Source of the DNA: Roseovarius sp.
Lineage (GTDB): Bacteria; Pseudomonadota; Alphaproteobacteria; Rhodobacterales; Rhodobacteraceae
Length of the DNA stretch: 7,337 nucleotides
Assembly (NCBI GenBank): GCA_007125415.1
Contig: SLDH01000001.1
Span: 1-7,337 of the forward strand
Direction of reading: 5' to 3'
Shown here: positions 1-3,993 of the stretch, in pieces
Layout: every line of letters starts with the position of its first letter
Position numbering within the stretch: the stretch's first letter is position 1
Made by a program: the position numbers and the translations under genes
Notes under the pieces: model-generated
Told to the model about the DNA's origin: nothing
What the model saw: only the letters and a program-made list of their open reading frames with translations
Database searches by the model: none

Positions 1-333
1 ACCAATGACCTGACGCAGATGACCTATGGGCTCTCGCGCGATGACGCCGGCAAGTTCATGAGCGAATATGTCCGCCAGGGCGTTTATCCCGAGGATCCGT
101 TTCACACGCTCGATACCGAAGGGGTGGGCGAGCTTCTGACCCTGGGGGCCGAGCGTGGGCGCAAGAGCAATCCCGATATCACCCTGTCGATCTGTGGCGA
201 GCATGGCGGCAACCCCGAATCGATCGCCTTTTGTCGCGCGGCCGGTTTCGATTATGTGTCCTGTTCGCCGTTCCGCGTGCCCGTTGCGCGGCTGGCTGCC
301 GCGCAGTTGGCAGTGCGTGACAAGATCGGGTAG
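1..333 (+). CDS. ppdK: Pyruvate, phosphate dikinase, C-terminal end (partial, 5' end outside window)
   Basis: This is the last 110 residues of pyruvate, phosphate dikinase, a cytoplasmic enzyme that interconverts pyruvate + ATP + Pi with phosphoenolpyruvate + AMP + PPi. The frame is open from base 1 and begins [15 protein letters not shown], the conserved segment of the PEP-utilising TIM-barrel domain. It continues through [13 protein letters not shown] and ends with [18 protein letters not shown]. The cysteine in YVSCSP (codon 262-264) aligns with the conserved catalytic cysteine of the family. The N-terminal ATP-grasp domain and the phosphohistidine domain lie upstream of the window. The stop is TAG at 331-333. 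The signature separates it from PEP synthase (ppsA) and from PTS enzyme I, which share the barrel but not this tail. No frameshift is seen in the visible part. Confidence 0.95.
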   Translation, partial: TNDLTQMTYGLSRDDAGKFMSEYVRQGVYPEDPFHTLDTEGVGELLTLGAERGRKSNPDITLSICGEHGGNPESIAFCRAAGFDYVSCSPFRVPVARLAAAQLAVRDKIG

Positions 334-362
334 TGTTCGGCACCGGTTCATCAATATAGGCC

Positions 363-387
363 ATGACCGGCGGATTCATGCCGGCAT
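363..387 (+). terminator. Possible hairpin terminator after ppdK
   Basis: Thirty bases after the ppdK stop, CCGGC (367-371) pairs with GCCGG (380-384) across an 8-base loop. The stem extends by three more pairs (363-365 with 385-387) if A366 is bulged. The 3' arm lies in a perfect palindrome ATGCCGGCAT (378-387). There is no T-run after it, so it is not a canonical intrinsic terminator. Confidence 0.3.
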
Positions 388-413
388 CAAGGGCTGAACC
401 CTACGCCTCCGAC

Positions 414-442
414 TGGACCCGTTGCGCCCTTTCCGCTAGAGC
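414..442 (+). promoter_or_regulatory. Candidate promoter for the SleB-like hydrolase gene
   Basis: A -35-like TGGACC (414-419) is separated by 17 bases from a -10-like TAGAGC (437-442). The match to the sigma-70 consensus is moderate for -35 and weak for -10. Transcription would start near 449, giving a leader of about 40 bases that contains the overlapping hairpins at 443-470. It is the best candidate in the gap between ppdK and the hydrolase gene. Confidence 0.3.
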
Positions 443-470
443 GCCCGGATGTTGGCCGGGCTGCGCCCGG
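443..470 (+). other. Two mutually exclusive hairpins in the leader of the SleB-like gene
   Basis: The central CCGGGC (456-461) can pair either with GCCCGG upstream (443-448, 7-base loop) or with GCCCGG downstream (465-470, 3-base loop TGC). Both stems are 6 perfect G/C pairs. The downstream stem ends 8 bases before the GGAG ribosome binding site (479-482). No T-run follows. A role in leader folding is inference. Confidence 0.35.
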
Positions 471-489
471 TGCTGAACGGAGTGATCAC

Positions 490-1098
490 ATGTTTCGGAC
501 GATGATCTGTGCCCTTTCCCTGCTCGCCGGCGTTGCGCAGGCCGATACCAGCTTCAAGGCAGTTCTGGATCATGAAACCCGCGCGCTGCAGGCGATCTCG
601 GCGGAAAAGCGCGCCACCTTTCTTGCCAGTGGCGATACTGACATTCGCTACTCACGTGACTGGCTTGTCCAGAACAGCGCGGCAAACGGGGGGGAGGACT
701 GGAGATGTCTTGCGGAAGCGCTCTATTTCGAGGCCCGGGGCGAAAGTGTGAAGGGACAGTTCGCCGTGGCCGAAGTGATCATGAACCGTGTGGACAGCAG
801 CAATTATCCCGATACGGTCTGTGGCGTGATCAACCAGGGCACGGGGCGCAAGTATCAGTGTCAATTCACCTATACATGTGATGGCAATCCCCAGGTGATT
901 GCCGAACAGGGAGCTTTCCGTCAGGTTGGCCGCGTGGCCCATCTGATGGTGAACGGTGCTGAGCGCGCGCTCACAGATGGTGCCACACATTATCATACCA
1001 AGGCCGTCAGCCCGCGCTGGGCCCGCACCTATCCGCGCACGGCAACAATCGGTTCGCATCATTTCTACCGGCAGGCCTACCGCGTTTCATCGAACTGA
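490..1098 (+). CDS. SleB-type cell wall hydrolase (Hydrolase_2 domain), exported
   Basis: The 202-residue protein is predicted to be exported and to cleave peptidoglycan. It starts with a signal peptide (residues 1-18, hydrophobic ALSLLAGV, likely cleavage after AQA18). The Hydrolase_2/SleB domain runs from about residue 70 to 197: CLAEALYFEARGE (73-85), GQFAVAEVIMNRV, then CQFTYTCDG and ATHYHTKAVSPRWA. Glu81 in EARGE is the expected catalytic acid by analogy with spore-lytic SleB. Four cysteines in the mature part (73, 111, 124, 130) could form periplasmic disulfides. The ATG at 490 is preceded by GGAG (479-482) at 7-base spacing. The family is best known from Bacillus germination, but in non-sporulating alphaproteobacteria such proteins are presumed to remodel the wall or act as lytic transglycosylases. 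The exact bond cut cannot be told from sequence. Confidence 0.85.
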   Translation: MFRTMICALSLLAGVAQADTSFKAVLDHETRALQAISAEKRATFLASGDTDIRYSRDWLVQNSAANGGEDWRCLAEALYFEARGESVKGQFAVAEVIMNRVDSSNYPDTVCGVINQGTGRKYQCQFTYTCDGNPQVIAEQGAFRQVGRVAHLMVNGAERALTDGATHYHTKAVSPRWARTYPRTATIGSHHFYRQAYRVSSN

Positions 1099-1130
1099 GC
1101 CTTGGCTCTTTTCTGAGCGGATCAGTGCGC

Positions 1131-1136
1131 TAGACT
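1131..1136 (+). promoter_or_regulatory. -10-like element directly before the DUF2244 start
   Basis: TAGACT matches four of six positions of the sigma-70 -10 consensus. It ends 6 bases before the ATG, which would put the transcription start at or beside the start codon. The -35 region at the right spacing (about 1108-1114) is only weakly matched (TTTTCT). Confidence 0.25.
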
Positions 1137-1142
1137 TGGCTC

Positions 1143-1643
1143 ATGCCGTATGCTTGGTCTGATTCCGACTCAACATCTGATAGCCGGACGCTGGATATCT
1201 GGCCGCACCGGTCATTGTCCCGCCGTGGCTTTGCAGGCTTCATCCTGATCACCTGCGTGATGCTCTGCTTTCCGCTGCTTCCCTTGCTGGGAACGGTGGC
1301 CTTGTGGGGCATCCTGCCTTTCCTGATCCTCGCGGTGACGGCCGTGTGGATGGCGATCGAGGCGTCCTACAAGGCCGGACGGCTGCATGAAGCGTTGACG
1401 ATCCGTGAGGGTGAGGTGCGGCTGGTCCGGACAAACCCGCGTGGCGACCGGCAGGAATGGAATTGCAACAGCTACTGGACACAGGTCAACCTGCATCCCA
1501 CGGGGGGGCCGGTGGATTATTATGTCACGCTCGCGGGCAAGGGACGCGAGGTCGAGATCGGTGCGTTTCTGTCCGAAGACGAGCGCAAGGCGCTTTACGG
1601 CGAGTTGAGCGAGACTTTCCGAAAACTGCGTGCTCGCGCCTGA
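1143..1643 (+). CDS. DUF2244 domain-containing integral membrane protein
   Basis: The 166-residue protein has the layout of the DUF2244 family, whose function is unknown. A short polar N-terminus leads into a basic segment (PHRSLSRRGF, residues 21-30), then two close hydrophobic helices (about 31-48 and 50-70) forming a membrane hairpin. A cytoplasmic C-terminal domain follows, with the family-like EWNCNSYWTQVNL (105-117) and a terminal helix EDERKALYGELSETFRKL. There is no clear Shine-Dalgarno before the ATG at 1143. A -10-like TAGACT (1131-1136) lies 6 bases upstream, so the mRNA may be leaderless. It follows the SleB-like gene by 44 bases on the same strand; the two could also be co-transcribed. 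In related genomes DUF2244 genes tend to lie near respiratory or housekeeping genes, which is no help here. Confidence 0.75.
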   Translation: MPYAWSDSDSTSDSRTLDIWPHRSLSRRGFAGFILITCVMLCFPLLPLLGTVALWGILPFLILAVTAVWMAIEASYKAGRLHEALTIREGEVRLVRTNPRGDRQEWNCNSYWTQVNLHPTGGPVDYYVTLAGKGREVEIGAFLSEDERKALYGELSETFRKLRARA

Positions 1644-1749
1644 CCGTCAACAGGCTGCTGAATGAGTGCCTCACTCCCCCCTCGAAGCGCCTTGAGCCGG
1701 AAAACTCTTTCGCGCCACATTTGCCCCACTGTCTCGCCCGGGGGACCAG

Positions 1750-1775
1750 CCCGGACGACCCCCGACCCTCCCCCC
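1750..1775 (-). other. G-quadruplex motif on the minus strand
   Basis: Read on the minus strand, four G-runs of 6, 3, 5 and 3 are separated by loops of 1, 2 and 6 bases, which satisfies the usual G3+N1-7 rule. It overlaps the hairpin at 1766-1782, so the two folds would compete. Whether it folds in the cell is unknown. Confidence 0.4.
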
Positions 1776-1782
1776 GGGAGGG
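1766..1782. repeat. Strong G/C hairpin, 7-base perfect stem
   Basis: CCCTCCC (1766-1772) pairs perfectly with GGGAGGG (1776-1782) across a CCC loop. A second small hairpin, TTGCA-ACGC-TGCAA (1787-1800), follows at once. No T-run follows on either strand, so a terminator role for the DUF2244 gene about 120 bases upstream is unproven. Confidence 0.45.
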
Positions 1783-1972
1783 CGCATTGCAACGCTGCAA
1801 GAAGCACCACGGTCAGAGGGTATTGGCCGCCATAAGGTCCCGTCGCCCCAGCGTAGTAAGGTGCCCACCCAGGGTCGGGCGTGACCCTCCTCGTGCCATA
1901 CAGGCAGAGGGGAAAGAACAGTCGCTTCCGATTTCGCAGCACCTGTTCATTTGTGAGCAGGCTGTTAAAGCA

Positions 1973-1992
1973 TGGTGCGCCAAGGGGGATTC
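1973..1992 (-). other. tRNA 3'-end-like fragment, possible attachment-site remnant
   Basis: The minus strand reads GAATCCCCC followed by TTGGCGCACCA. In standard tRNA numbering this fits positions 57-76: purine 57, A58, pyrimidine 60, the invariant C61, a CCCCC T-stem strand, seven acceptor bases, a discriminator A and CCA, all at the right spacing. The bases before it (AGT where TTC is expected) and everything upstream do not fit a tRNA, so the match stops in the T-loop. Fragments of this shape are typically left by integrases that recombine in tRNA genes. It could also be chance; the parent tRNA was not identified. Confidence 0.35.
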
Positions 1993-2126
1993 ACTTCCGC
2001 CCGGGGCGCTTGCCCTGTTAACGGGTCGCGTTGAACCCGATCAAGCGCAACATGCTCGAACCCTGCCCGTGATGAAGCCCCGGGCGGGCAAGTATCCCGC
2101 ACGGTGCGATACGGTGCAACAGGTGC

Positions 2127-2597
2127 CTATCCGCCGGCGCAGAGCCTGTCCTTGACCATCGGGCCGACCGCGCCGAAATCCATCTGGCCGGTATAGCTTT
2201 CCTTGAGCTTGCCCATGACCTTGCCCATGTCGCGGATCGAACTTGCTTCGGTTGCGGTGATCGCCTCGTCGATCGCCGCGCCGATTTCCGTCTCCGACAA
2301 TTGCCGGGGCAGAAATTCCTCGATCACCGCGATCTCCTGTTGCTCGCGTTCCGCAAGATCAATCCTTCCTGCCTCTTCATAGGCCCGTACGCTTTCGCGG
2401 CGTTGTTTGGTCATCTTGCCGAGGATTTGCAGAACCTCCGCGTCATTGATGCCCGGGCCGTCATCGCCATTCATGCGCTGCGCGATGGCTTGATCCTTGA
2501 TTGCGGCATTGATCAGGCGCAGGGTGCCCAGACGGTCCTGATCCTTATCCTTCATCGCCTGTTTCAAGCGGGCGTTCACTTGGTCTCGCAAAGTCAT
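2127..2597 (-). CDS. YqeY/GatB-like protein
   Basis: The 156-residue soluble protein matches the YqeY family, a stand-alone relative of the tail domain of the amidotransferase subunit GatB. The family is thought to bind tRNA or tRNA-related partners, but its role is not settled. Visible landmarks are MTLRDQVNARLKQAMKDKD (residues 1-19), LGTLRLINAAIKD, the EEFLPRQLSETEI segment, and the family-typical C-terminus RDMGKVMGKLKESYTG followed by MDFGAVGPMVKDRL. The length agrees with the usual ~150 residues. The ATG at 2597 is chosen because AGGGA lies 8 bases upstream (2606-2610). An in-frame ATG at 2606 would overlap that site, and an open frame reaching 2669 would add an unconserved extension through the promoter. 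It is divergent from carA. Confidence 0.9.
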   Translation of the reverse strand: MTLRDQVNARLKQAMKDKDQDRLGTLRLINAAIKDQAIAQRMNGDDGPGINDAEVLQILGKMTKQRRESVRAYEEAGRIDLAEREQQEIAVIEEFLPRQLSETEIGAAIDEAITATEASSIRDMGKVMGKLKESYTGQMDFGAVGPMVKDRLCAGG

Positions 2598-2624
2598 GCT
2601 TTTCATCCCTGAAGCGTTTCGCGA

Positions 2625-2662
2625 AGTTGTCACAATAGTCAAAGATGGAATGGGTGACAACT
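2625..2662. repeat. 9-base perfect inverted repeat over the YqeY-gene promoter
   Basis: AGTTGTCAC (2625-2633) and GTGACAACT (2654-2662) are exact reverse complements separated by 20 bases. One arm lies over the -10 and the other over the -35, which would suit an operator. The left arm is part of TTGTCACAA (2627-2635), itself a palindrome around one central base. Confidence 0.4.
2632..2660 (-). promoter_or_regulatory. Promoter for the YqeY-like gene
   Basis: On the minus strand TTGTCA (2655-2660, five of six -35 positions) is followed after 17 bases by TATTGT (2632-2637, four of six -10 positions). Transcription would start near 2625, leaving a leader of under 30 bases with AGGGA at its end. 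A 9-base inverted repeat (2625-2633 with 2654-2662) covers both hexamers. Confidence 0.55.
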
Positions 2663-2686
2663 GTGGCAAGGTCTGCGCGTCGGCCC

Positions 2687-2715
2687 TTGACCCCCTTCGG
2701 CCCGCTCCTTAGGGT
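2687..2715 (+). promoter_or_regulatory. Promoter for carA
   Basis: TTGACC (2687-2692, five of six -35 positions, preceded by C as in the common alphaproteobacterial CTTGAC) is followed after 17 bases by TAGGGT (2710-2715, three of six). Transcription would start near 2722, about 25 bases before the carA ATG. Confidence 0.5.
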
Positions 2716-2733
2716 CCGGCCAGTTTGACCGCC

Positions 2734-2744
2734 GGAGAATCTCC
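2734..2744 (+). promoter_or_regulatory. carA ribosome binding site inside a small hairpin
   Basis: GGAG (2734-2737) is the Shine-Dalgarno of carA, 9 bases before its ATG. It can pair with CTCC (2741-2744) across the loop AAT, so the site could be partly hidden. The stem is only four pairs, so the effect may be small. The site also contains a GAATC (GANTC), the target of the CcrM methylase in alphaproteobacteria. Confidence 0.4.
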
Positions 2745-2746
2745 CG

Positions 2747-3898
2747 ATGAGCGATGCAGCCCCCCCCTCTTATCCGACGGCCTGTCTGGCACTGGCGGAT
2801 GGCACTGTCTTTTACGGGAAGGGCTTCGGGGCCACGGGCCAGACCACGGCGGAGCTGTGTTTCAACACCGCGATGACCGGCTATCAGGAAATAATGACCG
2901 ACCCGAGCTATGCCGGGCAGATCGTCACCTTCACGTTTCCACATATCGGCAATGTCGGTGTGAACCCCGAAGATGACGAGACAGGGGAACCGGTTGCCGA
3001 TGGAATGGTGGTGAAATGGGATCCGACCGTACCCAGCAACTGGCGTGCCACGCAGCATCTTGGCGAATGGCTGGCCCGGCGCGGGCGCATCGCCATCGGT
3101 GGCGTCGATACACGGCGGCTGACGCGCGCGATCCGTCAGCAGGGCGCTCCGCATGTGGCGCTTGCCCATGACCCCGAAGGCCGGTTCGACGTCGGCGCGC
3201 TTGTGGAGGCGGCGCGCGGCTTTCGTGGTCTCACAGGTGTCGATCTCGCCCGCGAGGTGACCTGTGCTCAGAGTTACCGCTGGGACGAGATGCGCTGGGC
3301 CTGGCCCGAGGGCTACACCCGCCAGACCGAGGCGCGGCATCGTGTCGTCGCTGTCGATTACGGGGCCAAGCGCAACATCCTGCGCTGTCTGGCAAGTGCG
3401 GGCTGCGAGGTGACGGTGATGCCGGCCACGGCCACCGCCGAGGAAGTGCTGGCGCATGCGCCTGACGGTGTTTTCCTGTCCAACGGCCCCGGCGATCCGG
3501 CGGCCACCGGCGCCTATGCCGTGCCGATGATCCGCGATGTGCTTGAAAGGGGCCTGCCGATCTTCGGCATCTGCCTCGGGCATCAGATGCTGGCGCTGGC
3601 GCTGGGTGGCGAGACGATCAAGATGAACCACGGGCATCACGGGGCAAATCACCCTGTCAAGGATCTGGAGACCGGCAAGGTCGAGATCACATCCATGAAT
3701 CACGGCTTCGCCGTGGACAGCCAGACCTTGCCCAAGGAGGTGATGGAAACCCATGTATCGCTATTTGACGGATCAAATTGCGGCATTCGACTGAGGGATC
3801 GCCCGGTTTTTTCGGTTCAGTACCATCCCGAGGCGAGCCCCGGGCCGCAGGACAGCTTCTACCTGTTCGAGCGGTTTGCCGGGTCCATGGCCACGTAG
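2747..3898 (+). CDS. carA: Carbamoyl-phosphate synthase, small (glutaminase) subunit
   Basis: CarA hydrolyses glutamine and channels ammonia to CarB, which makes carbamoyl phosphate for pyrimidine and arginine synthesis in the cytoplasm. The 383-residue length is normal. The N-terminal CPSase small-chain domain shows LADGTVFYGKGFGATG (15-30) and FNTAMTGYQEIMTDPSYAGQ (39-58). The class I glutamine amidotransferase domain (about 198-380) has FLSNGPGDP, then the nucleophile Cys276 in GICLGHQ, and His360/Glu362 in QYHPEA, completing the triad; these correspond to Cys269/His353/Glu355 of the E. coli enzyme. The ATG at 2747 has GGAG upstream. carB is not adjacent: the next gene is an unrelated glycosyltransferase, so carA is transcribed separately from carB. 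No PyrR, attenuator or ARG-box signal was recognised in the leader. Confidence 0.97.
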   Translation: MSDAAPPSYPTACLALADGTVFYGKGFGATGQTTAELCFNTAMTGYQEIMTDPSYAGQIVTFTFPHIGNVGVNPEDDETGEPVADGMVVKWDPTVPSNWRATQHLGEWLARRGRIAIGGVDTRRLTRAIRQQGAPHVALAHDPEGRFDVGALVEAARGFRGLTGVDLAREVTCAQSYRWDEMRWAWPEGYTRQTEARHRVVAVDYGAKRNILRCLASAGCEVTVMPATATAEEVLAHAPDGVFLSNGPGDPAATGAYAVPMIRDVLERGLPIFGICLGHQMLALALGGETIKMNHGHHGANHPVKDLETGKVEITSMNHGFAVDSQTLPKEVMETHVSLFDGSNCGIRLRDRPVFSVQYHPEASPGPQDSFYLFERFAGSMAT

Positions 3899-3912
3899 GG
3901 TCAGGATCGGCA

Positions 3913-3950
3913 TTAACCTTTCGTTAACCTTTTGTTTACAGTCCGTTAAC
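3913..3950 (+). promoter_or_regulatory. CtrA-type binding array upstream of the glycosyltransferase gene
   Basis: TTAA (3913), TTAA (3924), TTTA (3935) and TTAA (3946) start exactly 11 bases apart. The first two form a perfect CtrA box, TTAA-N7-TTAAC (3913-3928). The last two form a second box with one mismatch (TTTA-N7-TTAAC, 3935-3950). CtrA is the essential or near-essential response regulator of alphaproteobacterial cell cycle and motility. The patch is markedly AT-rich against its surroundings and ends 43 bases before the start codon. No clear -10 was found downstream, so activation versus repression cannot be told. Confidence 0.65.
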
Positions 3951-3993
3951 CCCCGTCTGCCAATGCTCCGAAGGATTAACCAAGGGGATTGGC

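Larger units (their letters stand above)
1651..1969. repeat. Degenerate repeat pair flanking a ~300-base segment
   Basis: CAGGCTGCTGAA (1651-1662) and CAGGCTGTTAAA (1958-1969) are direct copies differing at two positions. In addition AACAGGCTGCTG (1649-1660) has an inverted partner CAGCACCTGTT (1937-1947) that lacks one base. The segment between could be a small non-autonomous element, with the inverted copies as its ends, but no target-site duplication is evident. Confidence 0.3.
1644..2126. other. Long intergenic gap without a convincing gene; possible insertion scar
   Basis: No open frame in this 483-base stretch has a ribosome binding site, a recognisable domain or a plausible start. It contains a CAGGCTG-type motif at both sides (1651-1662 and 1958-1969) and an imperfect inverted copy at 1937-1947. 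It also holds C-runs with strong hairpins (1750-1800), a 9-base perfect inverted repeat (1761-1769 with 1871-1879) and a tRNA-3'-end-like fragment (1973-1992). These traits suggest decayed mobile DNA, but no transposase or integrase remnant was recognised. Confidence 0.5.

Noticed and set aside
1097..1114. GAGC-CTTG-GCTC hairpin followed by TTTTCT after the SleB-like gene
   Set aside because: The stem is only four pairs, too short for a credible intrinsic terminator, though the following T-run is suggestive.
1101..1142. CTTGGCTC repeated at 1101-1108 and 1135-1142
   Set aside because: Eight-base direct repeat with no known binding-site character; likely coincidence.
1595..1942. Minus-strand open frame of 115 codons across the gap
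   Set aside because: No ribosome binding site or recognisable domain, Gly/Pro-rich composition, and it runs into the 3' end of DUF2244. It could be a relic, but there is no positive evidence for coding.
2020..2055. GGGTTCAAC-like string on the minus strand resembling a tRNA T-loop
   Set aside because: The flanking bases do not form a T-stem and no acceptor, anticodon or D arm is present.
2064..2090. TGCCCG/CGGGCA inverted repeat as terminator of the YqeY-like gene
   Set aside because: Six-pair stem with a 15-base loop and no T-run on the minus strand; not strong enough to call.
2101..2120. Tandem decamer (ACGGTGCGAT, ACGGTGCAAC)
   Set aside because: Only two copies with 8 of 10 matches; consistent with chance and no function is suggested.
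1457..2155. Plus-strand open frame of 232 codons running from DUF2244 through the gap
   Set aside because: It starts inside DUF2244 in another frame, has no ribosome binding site, is rich in Arg/Pro and shows no domain; judged an accidental frame in high-GC DNA.
2639..3754. Long minus-strand open frame (371 codons) antisense to carA
   Set aside because: It is the high-GC shadow of carA: no recognisable domain, a composition rich in His/Arg/Gly typical of antisense frames, and carA itself is unmistakable.
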